This document shows positions 27,867 to 36,905 of a DNA stretch of 41,261 nt, one piece after another. Made by a program: the position numbers and the translations under genes. Position 1 is the stretch's first letter, and every line of letters starts with the position of its first letter. The notes below the pieces were generated by a model. The model was given only the letters and a program-made list of their open reading frames with translations. It searched no databases and had not been told where the DNA came from. Source of the DNA: Microcaldota archaeon (GTDB lineage: Archaea; Micrarchaeota; Micrarchaeia; Anstonellales; J096); assembly GCA_015523325.1 (NCBI GenBank), contig WAKO01000013.1, positions 1-41,261 of the forward strand, read 5' to 3'.

Positions 27867-28554
27867 GGGCTTTTTCAAGTATTTGGTTTGAATTTATTAA
27901 ACCTTCTTCCTTTAACCACCTTTCCTCTCCATCCTCCAAATAGATAAAAACAAGAGAAGGATAGCTACTTATGTTGTATTTTTCCTTAAAATAGTTTACA
28001 ACAGAATGGCTTGTTTTTCCTTCAAAAGCATAAATCTTTATAGGAACTTTTTCAAGCAAACTATTTCTTGCTATTGCAAGCTCAAAGCCTTGCTCATAAC
28101 ACTCCTCACATTCCACCAAGTTGTTTGTATAGAAATACATTATTATTAAGGGATTTATTCTACACTCTTTAGAGGCTTTTTTTACTAAAAAGAAATCTCT
28201 AACTTGTAGATCAAAATACTTTAGCTTTAAGTCCTCTCCTATCCTATTTTTACTCTCTAGCTCGTCTATCATAACCCCTAGCTTCCAGGTTTGCTCTTCT
28301 ATTTCCTTCATAGTTCGAGGAAATATTGTACAAAACTCTTCCCCACTTGCATATAATATTTCGCTAGTTGTTGAGAGCTCTATTATTTTATTTATCTCAT
28401 CCTCCATTCCTTTTGAGATAAAGGAATCATACACAACTCCAAGAGTAAAACCTATAATTAATAGTAAAACCGCATAAAAAAAAGCTAATTTGTATAATCC
28501 AGTGGAGAGTTTTCTTTTAGCTTTCCTTTTCTTAGTTTTTTCTTCATTTTTCAT
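27841..28554 (-). CDS. Membrane-anchored thioredoxin-fold protein with CEEC motif
   Basis: N-terminal TM helix; MYFYTNNLVECEECYEQG followed by EKYNISSYPSLVFIYLEDG (cis-Pro). Start taken at the ATG overlapping the upstream stop (ATGA). Confidence 0.65.
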   Translation of the reverse strand: MKNEEKTKKRKAKRKLSTGLYKLAFFYAVLLLIIGFTLGVVYDSFISKGMEDEINKIIELSTTSEILYASGEEFCTIFPRTMKEIEEQTWKLGVMIDELESKNRIGEDLKLKYFDLQVRDFFLVKKASKECRINPLIIMYFYTNNLVECEECYEQGFELAIARNSLLEKVPIKIYAFEGKTSHSVVNYFKEKYNISSYPSLVFIYLEDGEERWLKEEGLINSNQILEKALTFQNASS

Positions 28555-29810
28555 CTTGTCCCCCATTTATAGCCAGGGCTCTTTATTTCCTTTATTATTA
28601 CTAGGGGCCATATTATTCCCCAAACAAATGGATAGAGAATGTTGTAAAGTATAAGTGAGGGAAGCTCTTTTAAACTAATTTCCTTTGCTTTAGCTTTTCT
28701 TCTTATAACATTTATCATATGGGCGCTCCAATAAAAGTAAAGGAAGAAGAGAAAAACACTGAGTAAAATTATAAAGTCAACATAAATTAGGAAGGATTCA
28801 ATTAGCCCTATCTTGAATACAAAGAAATAGGGCTTTTTTATTGTTAGTTCTATAAGTTTACTTATAATAGCGCTGAAAACAGGAATTGCATACACAAAAT
28901 CCAACGTAAATCCTAGCAATGCAAAATCCCCATATTTTAAGGAGAGTAGGTTTTTGTGAAGAATTCTGTTATAAATCCCTCCTCTTATCCACCTTACTCT
29001 TTGATTTAGAAATGCTTTGAATGTTTTTGGAACTGTAGTGTAGGAAACAGCTTCTAAAGAAACTTTTACTTTATAATTGTGTTTGTGCATTTTGAATGCT
29101 ATTTCCTGATCTTCAGTTAAGCTTTTTTCCTCAAATCCCCCAACTCTTTCCAAAGCTTTTTTGCTAAAAGCACTCATTCCTCCCGGGGTTACTGGAATGC
29201 TATGCAAAAACTCAAATATTTTTCTTACAAACAATATGATGTCATACTCGTATTCTTGCATTTTTTCTAGTAGGCTTTTTGCTTTTTTTGTCCTCACAGC
29301 CCCACTTATAGCTCCTGTTTTTGAATCAAAAAGCTTAACGAAGTTTAGAATAGCGTTTTCCTCCATCACTGAATCAGAATCAATGGTTATTATTATCTCT
29401 GCCTTTTTTGAGGAGTTTTTTATCCCCACATTTTTTGCGTTTGCAGCTCCTCTATTTTCTTTAAGCCTTATCACTTTCACCCCAAATTCCTCAAACATCT
29501 TTGCCCTCTCATAGCTTTTATCCTTGCTTGCATCATCAACAACTATAACTTCTAGCTTTTCCTTAGGATAATTAGCAGTTAGTATTGAGCTTAATGTGTA
29601 TACTATTTCCTCCTCGTCATTATAAAGGGGAACAACAACACTAACAAAAGGAAGCTCCTTTATTTTTCTTTTTTCCTTTTTTTCTACTCTTGGAAAGTAT
29701 TTTAGGTAAATTACCAGGAGAAGAGCTCCTATATAGGTTAGTAGAAGTATTGAGAAATAGTAAAGTAGTTGTGATATCCCAATAAGGATTTCTGTTATGC
29801 TAGGAAACAA
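28551..29810 (-). CDS. Family 2 membrane glycosyltransferase
   Basis: VSVVVPLYNDEEEIVYTLSSILTANYP, VIVVDDASKD, ITIDSDSVME, EDQEIAFK, QRVRW motifs plus TM segments. Confidence 0.92.
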   Translation of the reverse strand: MFPSITEILIGISQLLYYFSILLLTYIGALLLVIYLKYFPRVEKKEKRKIKELPFVSVVVPLYNDEEEIVYTLSSILTANYPKEKLEVIVVDDASKDKSYERAKMFEEFGVKVIRLKENRGAANAKNVGIKNSSKKAEIIITIDSDSVMEENAILNFVKLFDSKTGAISGAVRTKKAKSLLEKMQEYEYDIILFVRKIFEFLHSIPVTPGGMSAFSKKALERVGGFEEKSLTEDQEIAFKMHKHNYKVKVSLEAVSYTTVPKTFKAFLNQRVRWIRGGIYNRILHKNLLSLKYGDFALLGFTLDFVYAIPVFSAIISKLIELTIKKPYFFVFKIGLIESFLIYVDFIILLSVFLFFLYFYWSAHMINVIRRKAKAKEISLKELPSLILYNILYPFVWGIIWPLVIIKEIKSPGYKWGTR

Positions 29811-29882
29811 AAAATCCCCTCCATTGCTATAGTTGAAAAATAAAGGAAAAAACTTTTAAGTGAAGTATGGAGTAAGTTAATC

Positions 29883-30908
29883 ATGGCAATAAAAGTTGGT
29901 GTTGTTGGTTATGGAACTATTGGAAAAAGAGTGGCAGATGCTATTGCAAAACAAGATGACATGAGTTTAGTGGGAATTGTTGCTAGAGGATATGATTGGA
30001 GGTATGCAATGGCGGTAAGGAGAGGCTACTCTCTTTATGCTGCAGAAAGCGCTAGAATGGAGGAGTTTGAGGAGTATGGGATTGCTGTTAAAGGATCTTT
30101 TGAGGATTTAATACAAGAAAGTGATGTTATTGTGGATTGCTCTCCTAAAAAGGTTGGAGCCTCTCATAAGCCTTTTTATGAAAAATATGGGAAAAAAGCT
30201 GTTTTCGAGGGAGGGGAGAAGCATGAATTAACAGGGGTTTCCTTTAATTCCTCTCGTAACTTTGAGGAGAGTTGGGGAAAGCAGTTCACTAGGGTTGTGA
30301 GTTGCAACACTACTGGAATTGCTAGAACAGTTGGGGCATTACATGAAAAACTTGGGGTTAAAAAGGCAAGAGTTGTCTTAATAAGAAGACATACAGATCC
30401 TTGGGAAAGCCATAAAAAAGGAGTAATAAATACAGTTGTTCCTGTTCTAAAAGTTCCTTCCCATCACGCTGAAGATTCAAAAACAGTTGTTAAGGATTTG
30501 GATATAAACACAATAGCCTTCTCCACCCCACATAACATGATGCATATAAATGCTGCTTTCTTGGAAATGAAATCAAATGTGGAAAAGAAGGATGTATTGT
30601 CAGTGTTGGAGGAGGAGAATAGAGTTGTTTTTGTTAGTGGAAAGGATAAGGTTGAAGCACTTAATAGCGTTTTTGCATTAGCTAGAGATTTAGATAGGAG
30701 TAGAGGAGATTTATATGAGGTTCCTGTTTGGGAGGAGAGTATCTCTGTTAATGGAAATGAGGTTTCCTTAATTTGGGCAACTCCAAATGAGGCTAATGTT
30801 ATTCCAGAAAACATAGATGCTATTAGAGCAATAACTCAAAGTCTTCCAAAGCATAAGAGCATTGAAAAAACAGATAATAGTTTGGGAATCTTAAAAAAGC
30901 TCTATTAG
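29883..30908 (+). CDS. gap: Archaeal (type II) glyceraldehyde-3-phosphate dehydrogenase
   Basis: KVGVVGYGTIGKRVADAI, VVSCNTTGIARTVGAL, TPHNMMHINAAF signatures. Confidence 0.95.
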   Translation: MAIKVGVVGYGTIGKRVADAIAKQDDMSLVGIVARGYDWRYAMAVRRGYSLYAAESARMEEFEEYGIAVKGSFEDLIQESDVIVDCSPKKVGASHKPFYEKYGKKAVFEGGEKHELTGVSFNSSRNFEESWGKQFTRVVSCNTTGIARTVGALHEKLGVKKARVVLIRRHTDPWESHKKGVINTVVPVLKVPSHHAEDSKTVVKDLDINTIAFSTPHNMMHINAAFLEMKSNVEKKDVLSVLEEENRVVFVSGKDKVEALNSVFALARDLDRSRGDLYEVPVWEESISVNGNEVSLIWATPNEANVIPENIDAIRAITQSLPKHKSIEKTDNSLGILKKLY

Positions 30909-30976
30909 ATATTCTTTAAGATTTTTGAATAGTGAGGAAAAACGTAGGGGAAAGGATTTAGGAGAGGAGGGAAAAG

Positions 30977-32173
30977 TTGTTAGGGCAATTTGGAAAAGAA
31001 GACGCTCATTTGGCGGATTTGCTTAGGATTGATTTAGACCTCCCAACTTTGGATGAAGTGGATGTTTTTGAAAAGGTTGTTTTAGTAAGGGCTGATCTGA
31101 ATTTGCCAATAAGGAATGGAAAAGCAGAAGACACCACTAGGTTAGAGTTGTTTGCAAGAACTACTTTAAAGGAGCTCTTAGAAAAAGGAGCAAAACCAGT
31201 TCTACTAACCCATCAAGGAAGAAAAGGAGAGGAGGATTTCACAACAACAGAATTGCATGCTAGGCTTCTCTCTAAATTTATGGGAAGGAAAGCAACATAT
31301 GTCCCTTCTTTGTATGGAAAAGAGGTTGAAAAGGAAATAAGAGAGCTAAAAAAAGGGAATAGAGAGATTTTGGTTTTAGAAAACACCAGATTTTATGACG
31401 AGGAAACAAAACCACTAACCTTTGAAGAGCACTCTAAATCAAAAATGGTTAGGTTTTTGAGTGGCATTTGTGATGTTTTTGTTAACGATGCTTTTGCAAG
31501 CTCCCACAGAAACCACGCCTCTTTGGTTGGTTTTCCTTTGGTTATGCCTTCTTTTATAGGAAGGATAATGGAATGGGAGCTAAGAGTAATAAAATATGTT
31601 CTTACTCAAGACAATTCAAGAACCCTCTATATTTTAGGAGGTTCAAAAGTTGAGGAATCTCTTGATGTTGCTTCCCATGTTTTAGAAAAAGGTTTGGGAA
31701 AAGTTGTTGTAGGAGGGAGAGTGGCAAACTCATTCTTAGGTTTTGGAAAGGATGAGGAGGTTATAAAAGCAAAACAGCTAGAAGGAAATCCAAACCTCTA
31801 TGTTCCAATTGATTATGTTGTAGGAAGACAAACACTTTATAGAGAAGAAGTAACAACTCCCCCCTTAGATTTAGGAAGCAGCTCTATAAATAGGATAAAG
31901 GAGATGGTTTTTGAATCTTCTCAAGTTTTCTTTAATGGCCCTCTAGGATATTTTGAAGGGGGATATATAAAAGCAAGCAAAGAAGTTTTAGAGGCCATAG
32001 CAAATTCCCCTTGCTTTAGTGTAGCTGGAGGAGGACATACTATAACTTTGTTAAATAAGCTAGGGATGTTTGATAAAATAAACCACGTTAGCACTGGGGG
32101 GAGGGCCTTGATGAACGCTTTAATTGAAAAACCCCTTCCTGCTTTAGAAGCTATAAAGCTAGCTAGAAATTGA
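30977..32173 (+). CDS. pgk: Phosphoglycerate kinase
   Basis: VLVRADLNLPIRNGKAEDTTRL, LLTHQGRKG, FVNDAFASSHRNHASLVG, LGGSKVEESLDV. Confidence 0.95.
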   Translation: MLGQFGKEDAHLADLLRIDLDLPTLDEVDVFEKVVLVRADLNLPIRNGKAEDTTRLELFARTTLKELLEKGAKPVLLTHQGRKGEEDFTTTELHARLLSKFMGRKATYVPSLYGKEVEKEIRELKKGNREILVLENTRFYDEETKPLTFEEHSKSKMVRFLSGICDVFVNDAFASSHRNHASLVGFPLVMPSFIGRIMEWELRVIKYVLTQDNSRTLYILGGSKVEESLDVASHVLEKGLGKVVVGGRVANSFLGFGKDEEVIKAKQLEGNPNLYVPIDYVVGRQTLYREEVTTPPLDLGSSSINRIKEMVFESSQVFFNGPLGYFEGGYIKASKEVLEAIANSPCFSVAGGGHTITLLNKLGMFDKINHVSTGGRALMNALIEKPLPALEAIKLARN

Positions 32174-32234
32174 AATTAAGTTAGGAAAACAAGTTAGAAA
32201 AAGAAATGCTTTAAGCTTGGGATGAAGTGTTAGG

Positions 32235-32615
32235 ATGAAGAAGTGTGAAAAATGTTTTGGGGCTTTAGCAACTAGAGTTGTTGAGGGAATGGAGGTTTGC
32301 GATTCCTGTGCATTTAGTTTAGAAAATATACAATGCTTTAAGTGCCAACTCTACCTCCCAAAAGCTGAGCTTGTGCTGTGGAGAGGGAATTGGTATTGCC
32401 CTTTTTGTATAAATGATATAAGGATGGAAGAATCCAAAGCAGAGGAGCATAAAGAGCTCAAAGAACCAGAATTAGGAGAGGGAGCTCCTCACAGCTCTCC
32501 AATAAGAGTGGCTAGGAAAAGGGGAATTAGATTAGGCAAAGAGGCATTAGCTAATTTTTTTGCAAAGGTTTTTTCAAAGATTGCTAGAATTTTTGAGAAA
32601 AAGGAAAAGGAGTAG
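32235..32615 (+). CDS. Double zinc-finger (LIM-like) small protein
   Basis: CEKC...CDSC followed by CFKCQLYLPKAELVLWRGNWYCPFC; basic C-terminus. Confidence 0.6.
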   Translation: MKKCEKCFGALATRVVEGMEVCDSCAFSLENIQCFKCQLYLPKAELVLWRGNWYCPFCINDIRMEESKAEEHKELKEPELGEGAPHSSPIRVARKRGIRLGKEALANFFAKVFSKIARIFEKKEKE

Positions 32616-32693
32616 CAAGCAACATCAAAAGAGCTAATAGTAAGCTAATAGTAAGAGAGCAACAGAGCTAAAGATAGGTTAAAGGTAGGTTTA

Positions 32694-32744
32694 AATAGTT
32701 ATCTTAAAATGAAATAAATAGTTAATAGTTATCTTAAAATGAAA
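32694..32744. repeat. 21-bp direct repeat AATAGTTATCTTAAAATGAAA, two copies 30 bp apart, upstream of tRNA-Tyr
   Basis: Copies at 32694-32714 and 32724-32744. Confidence 0.8.
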
Positions 32745-32768
32745 CAACTCCATAATTCCCATTACCAA

Positions 32769-32853
32769 CCCGCCGTAGCTCAACAGTAGAGCGCCCGGCT
32801 GTAGCTTGAGAGTGGTTACCGGGAGGTTGGGGGTGCGAATCCCTCCGGCGGGA
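32769..32853 (+). tRNA. tRNA-Tyr (GTA) with 13-nt intron at 37/38 (32805-32817)
   Basis: Acceptor CCCGCCG/CGGCGGG with C1:G72 and A73 (archaeal Tyr identity), anticodon stem CCCGG/CCGGG, spliced loop CTGTAGA after removal of CTTGAGAGTGGTT. Confidence 0.85.
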
Positions 32854-32905
32854 CTTTAACCCTCTCCCTATTTTTATTTTACTTAGAGATTTATTTTGTG
32901 GTAAA

Positions 32906-34225
32906 ATGAAGGGAAAAAGAGTTATTGTAGTCTTTCATGAAGATTTTATAACTAAAGGCCACCTCTTCTCCAAGCTAGAGAAAAAGCTAGCTAAGGATAT
33001 TGAGGAAAGGTTGGAAAAGGAAAGAGTTAAAGGAAAAGTTGAAAGGGAAAGAGGAAGAATTTTTGTTTTTCCTGAAAGCTTGGAGGATTTGGAAAAAGTT
33101 GGGGGAATTTTGAAGAGAATTTTTGGAATAAAAAAGATTGGATATGCATATTTATTTGATTCCTATGAGGATTTGCTCTCTTTTTTGGATGAGGGAAGTA
33201 AGCTTCCTCCAAAAAAATATAAGGTAGAGGTAAGCAGAGCTAACAAAAAATTTCCAAAAACATCTCCAGAAATAACTAAGGAAGTTGTTGATTTGCTTAA
33301 AGGCAAGTTAAACCTAGTTATTAAGGGTTGGGATGAAATACTTAGGATAGAGATAAGAAAAGACAAATTCCTATTAATCTATGGGGAAGAACAAGGCTTA
33401 GGGGGATTCCCTGTTTTTGAGGATAAAGCGTTGGTTTTGTTCTCAGGGGGATTTGATAGCACTTTGGCTAGCTTTTTGGCAAGAAGACAAGGGCTTAATC
33501 TAGAGTTTTTGCTATTTGTTTTTAGAGAAGAAGACAGCATTTATGCAAAAAGTGTTTTGAAAAAGCTAGAAGAGCTTTATTTTATAAGAGGAAAATTAAT
33601 AGTTGAGAAAATCCCTCCTCTTATCTTTTCTATTAAAGAATCTCTGAGACAATTAGCTTTGAAGAGGTTTTTCTATAAGAAGGGAGAAGAAATAGCCTTT
33701 AAGAGGAATGCAAAAGCCTTAATTACAGGAGAGGTTGTTGGTCAAACACACACTCAAAGGCTTTCCTCCCTCTTATTTTTAGAAAAAGACATAACTTTAC
33801 CAATTTTAAGACCCCTCTCCTTTTTTTCAAAAGAACAGATAATAAGTGAAATAAGGAAGCTTTCTCTCTACAAGGAATGCTCTTCCATTCCTGAGCTTTG
33901 TGTAGTTAGTAGGAGAGTAAACCCTTATCCCTCTCAATATGCGTTAGAGGAGCTTGATAAGGAGGTGGAAAAACTTTTAACCTATAAACTATCTCAACAT
34001 AAAGCTTCCCAAGAGCTTGTTGAGAAGGATGGGGGAAAAGAACTGGAAAAAGAGGGAGAGGTAATACTTAACCTAGAGGATAAAGAGGTTTTAAGAAAGG
34101 TTTTGAATTATGAGCTTGAAAAAGGGAAGAAGTATGTACTAAAGTGCAAAAGCGGGATTGCAGCTAGGTTTTTGGCAGAAGAATTAAGGAAGAAGGGATT
34201 TGATGCTGTTGGAGAAAAGCTTTAA
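32906..34225 (+). CDS. thiI: ThiI-like tRNA 4-thiouridine/thiamine sulfurtransferase with C-terminal rhodanese-like domain
   Basis: THUMP-like N-terminus, PP-loop LVLFSGGFDSTLASFLARRQG, C-terminal YVLKCKSGIAARFLAEELRKKGF (rhodanese-like Cys loop). Confidence 0.85.
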   Translation: MKGKRVIVVFHEDFITKGHLFSKLEKKLAKDIEERLEKERVKGKVERERGRIFVFPESLEDLEKVGGILKRIFGIKKIGYAYLFDSYEDLLSFLDEGSKLPPKKYKVEVSRANKKFPKTSPEITKEVVDLLKGKLNLVIKGWDEILRIEIRKDKFLLIYGEEQGLGGFPVFEDKALVLFSGGFDSTLASFLARRQGLNLEFLLFVFREEDSIYAKSVLKKLEELYFIRGKLIVEKIPPLIFSIKESLRQLALKRFFYKKGEEIAFKRNAKALITGEVVGQTHTQRLSSLLFLEKDITLPILRPLSFFSKEQIISEIRKLSLYKECSSIPELCVVSRRVNPYPSQYALEELDKEVEKLLTYKLSQHKASQELVEKDGGKELEKEGEVILNLEDKEVLRKVLNYELEKGKKYVLKCKSGIAARFLAEELRKKGFDAVGEKL

Positions 34226-34336
34226 AAACCTGTGTCTAAAAAACTATAAAGTTTAATAAACTTTGAAAGCTTAGGCCTTAGGAAAGCTTGAAGCTTAGAG
34301 TTTAGGTTTAACCCATTCCATATTGAGGTGTTCATA

Positions 34337-34870
34337 ATGGCAAAATCTGGAAAAGGAAAGGCTAAGAAGAAGGTTAAGAGGAAAACAACAAAACCAGCAA
34401 AACCTAGAAAAGAGGAAGAAGGTGTTAGGGGAATTGTTAGGTTAGCTGATAACGATTTGGATGGATATTTAACTTTGAGAAAAGCCCTACTAAAGGTTAA
34501 GGGGATTGGCCATTCTTTAGTAAAACCTATTAGTTTACTTATAGAGGAGAATTTTGGAATAAGTAAAGATAAAAGGATTGGAGAGCTTTCTGATGAGGAA
34601 TTAGAAAAAATAACAAAGTTCCTCCACTCCTTAGATTCTTCAAAACTACCTTCATTTTTGTTGAATAAGAGAAAAGATTTCTACACAGGAGAGGATAAGC
34701 ACTATATAATGAATGAGTTGCTCTTCTCAATAAGGCAGGATATAGAGAGAAAGATAAAAACAAAGAGCTGGCAAGGTTATAGGCATTCAAGAGGAAAGAA
34801 GGTTAGGGGACAAAGAACAAAGAATACAGGAAGAAGAGGACTTACAGTTGGAGTTATTAGGAAGAAATAA
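34337..34870 (+). CDS. rps13: Ribosomal protein uS13
   Basis: VRLADNDLDGYLTLRKALLKVKGIGHSLVKPI...SWQGYRHSRGKKVRGQRTKNTGRRG; ATG at 34337 after GAGGTG. Confidence 0.96.
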   Translation: MAKSGKGKAKKKVKRKTTKPAKPRKEEEGVRGIVRLADNDLDGYLTLRKALLKVKGIGHSLVKPISLLIEENFGISKDKRIGELSDEELEKITKFLHSLDSSKLPSFLLNKRKDFYTGEDKHYIMNELLFSIRQDIERKIKTKSWQGYRHSRGKKVRGQRTKNTGRRGLTVGVIRKK

Positions 34871-34888
34871 CCTTGAGGAGGTAACAAG

Positions 34889-35470
34889 ATGGGAGATCCA
34901 AGGAGAAGTAAAAAGAAGTATAAAAAACCTAAGAGATTGTGGGATAAAGAGAGGATAATGGAGGAAAGTGCATTGAAAAAAGAGTATGGCTTAAAAGCTA
35001 CAAGAGAAGTTTGGATTGCTTTGGAAGAGCTAAGAAGGGTGAGGAGAGAAGCAAGAAAGCTTTTGGCTTTAGGAGAAGAGGAGAGAAAAAAGAGAGAAAA
35101 AATAATTATTGATAAGCTAAAAAGGTTAAACATAAACGCCTCTTCAATTGATGATATTCTTTCTTTAACAGTTAGGGACTTTTTAGAGAGGAGGCTTCAA
35201 ACACTTGTTTTTAGGAAAGGTCTTGCAAAAACCCCAAAACAAGCAAGGCAATTAATAGTGCATGGGTTTATAGCTATTGATGGAGTTAGGCAAGTTTCTC
35301 CTGGAAGGCTTGTTAGGAAGGATGAGGAGGACAAAATTTCTTATTACAAGCCAATAAACCTCTCTCAACCTTTTGAAAAGACTGCTGTAGAAGCTAAAGA
35401 AGAAGATGGAAATAAGGAAAAATCTGATGAGGTTAAGGAAGTTAAAGAAGGTTTAGAAAACTCAGAATAG
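34889..35470 (+). CDS. rps4: Ribosomal protein uS4
   Basis: MGDPRRSKKKYKKPKRLWDKERIMEESALKKEYGLKATREVW...RRLQTLVFRKGLAKTPKQARQLIVHGFIAIDG; Shine-Dalgarno GGAGGT upstream. Confidence 0.96.
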   Translation: MGDPRRSKKKYKKPKRLWDKERIMEESALKKEYGLKATREVWIALEELRRVRREARKLLALGEEERKKREKIIIDKLKRLNINASSIDDILSLTVRDFLERRLQTLVFRKGLAKTPKQARQLIVHGFIAIDGVRQVSPGRLVRKDEEDKISYYKPINLSQPFEKTAVEAKEEDGNKEKSDEVKEVKEGLENSE

Positions 35471-35488
35471 TTTTAGGAGGATGAAAAA

Positions 35489-35884
35489 ATGGAAAAAGAT
35501 AAAGGAAAGGTTGCTGTTATTAGAGTTTTCTCTTCAAAAAACAACACTATTATAACTGCTACTGATTTGAGCGGAGCAGAAACAATAACTTGGGCATCTG
35601 GAGGAATGATGGTTGATGCTCAAAGAGAGGAAGGAAAGCCTTATGCTGCGATGCAAGCTGCAAATAAAGTTGCGAATGATTTGAAGGAAAAGGGCTTTGA
35701 TAAAATAATAATAAAGATAAGAGGACCTGGAGGAAACAAGAGCAAAACTCCAGGCCCAGGAGCCCAAGCAGTGGTTAGAATGCTTGCTAGGAAAGGTCTT
35801 AAAATATTGAGAATAGAGGATGTAACTCCAATTCCAACTGATTCTATGAGGAAGAAGGGAGGTAGAAAAGGAAGGAGGGTTTGA
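35489..35884 (+). CDS. rps11: Ribosomal protein uS11
   Basis: [29 protein letters not shown]...[55 protein letters not shown]. Confidence 0.97.
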   Translation: MEKDKGKVAVIRVFSSKNNTIITATDLSGAETITWASGGMMVDAQREEGKPYAAMQAANKVANDLKEKGFDKIIIKIRGPGGNKSKTPGPGAQAVVRMLARKGLKILRIEDVTPIPTDSMRKKGGRKGRRV

Positions 35885-36478
35885 ATGAGATTTGAAGTGG
35901 TTAGAAAAAATAAGGATGAGGTTGTTTTTAAATTTGAAGGAGTTCCTTATTTTTATCTAAATGCTATTAGGAGATATGCTTTAGGAGGAATTCCTGTTTA
36001 TGCAATAGATAGGGTTGTTTTTTATGATAATACAAGCTCTTTTTATGATGAATACATTGCTCATAGGCTTGGACAAATTCCAATAAGGGTTAGGGGGAAC
36101 ATAAAGGAGGAAGAGCTAGGTTTTACTTTGGATGAGGAAGGCCCAAAAAAGGTTTATAGCTCTTCTTTAAATCCAAATAGGAAAGAGCTTGAAGTTGTTT
36201 ATGATAATATCCCTATAGTAACTTTAGGAGAGGGACAAGCAGTAAGGTTGGAATGTAAAATAAAGAAAGATGTTGGAAGGAAACACGCAAAGTTCCAAGC
36301 CGCTATTTGTTCCTATAATATTGAAGAGCAGGAAGAGGATTTGGCAAAGGGAGAGATGTTTATTGAAACACTTCACCACTACTCTTTAAAGGAAGTGTGG
36401 GAAAAAATTTTTGAGGAGATTGAGAAGGACTTGGATGACTTTATTAATTCTTTGGAAGAATCCTTGGAAAAGAAATGA
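35885..36478 (+). CDS. rpoD: DNA-directed RNA polymerase subunit D
   Basis: FEGVPYFYLNAIRRYALGGIPVYAIDRVVFYDNTSSFYDEYIAHRLGQIPIR, immediately after uS11. Confidence 0.94.
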   Translation: MRFEVVRKNKDEVVFKFEGVPYFYLNAIRRYALGGIPVYAIDRVVFYDNTSSFYDEYIAHRLGQIPIRVRGNIKEEELGFTLDEEGPKKVYSSSLNPNRKELEVVYDNIPIVTLGEGQAVRLECKIKKDVGRKHAKFQAAICSYNIEEQEEDLAKGEMFIETLHHYSLKEVWEKIFEEIEKDLDDFINSLEESLEKK

Positions 36479-36493
36479 GGGAAAATTAAACAA

Positions 36494-36904
36494 TTAAATT
36501 AATGGATTTTCTAAAGCCTCTTTTCTTCTTTTTGCTACTTCCACTTCCTTTATTGTTGAGAGCTTAATTGTTTTTGAGTAAGAGTTGTAGAGCTTTCTCT
36601 TCTTATTTAAGAGCTCCTTTGAAATTGAGATAAGTTGCGTTCCAACCCTTAAGGCTTCTTCAGGACTTAACCTTATTGAAAGCTTTTCTTCATTTTTACT
36701 TATTTTTATAAATATATATCCATCTTTTGGAAATCCTCTCTCCATTTTTGGAGAGTAGCTCTCTATCCTTAGGCTCCTCCTTATTAGAGTTTCTTCCTTT
36801 TTGCTCCAATGAACTATTTCTTCCTCTAACATTTTTATCTCCTCTGGAGGGGGTGGAATAAGCAATGTTTTTTCCTTTAAAAACTTTTCGCAAGTTCTTT
36901 TCAC
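36494..36904 (-). CDS. Hypothetical protein
   Basis: Track ORF 36494..37006 overlaps the acylphosphatase; a GTG at 36902-36904 gives MKRTCEKFLKEKTLLIPPPPEEIKMLEEEIVHW..., non-overlapping. Confidence 0.5.
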   Translation of the reverse strand: MKRTCEKFLKEKTLLIPPPPEEIKMLEEEIVHWSKKEETLIRRSLRIESYSPKMERGFPKDGYIFIKISKNEEKLSIRLSPEEALRVGTQLISISKELLNKKRKLYNSYSKTIKLSTIKEVEVAKRRKEALENPLI

Positions 36905-36905
36905 T

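Noticed and set aside
29161-29514. Plus-strand 117-aa ORF
   Set aside because: Antisense to the conserved GT2 catalytic domain.
32694-32744. CRISPR-like array
   Set aside because: Only two copies with a 9-nt gap and no cas genes; a simple local duplication.
34777-35133. Minus-strand 118-aa hydrophobic ORF
   Set aside because: Antisense to uS13/uS4, whose conserved translation is unambiguous.
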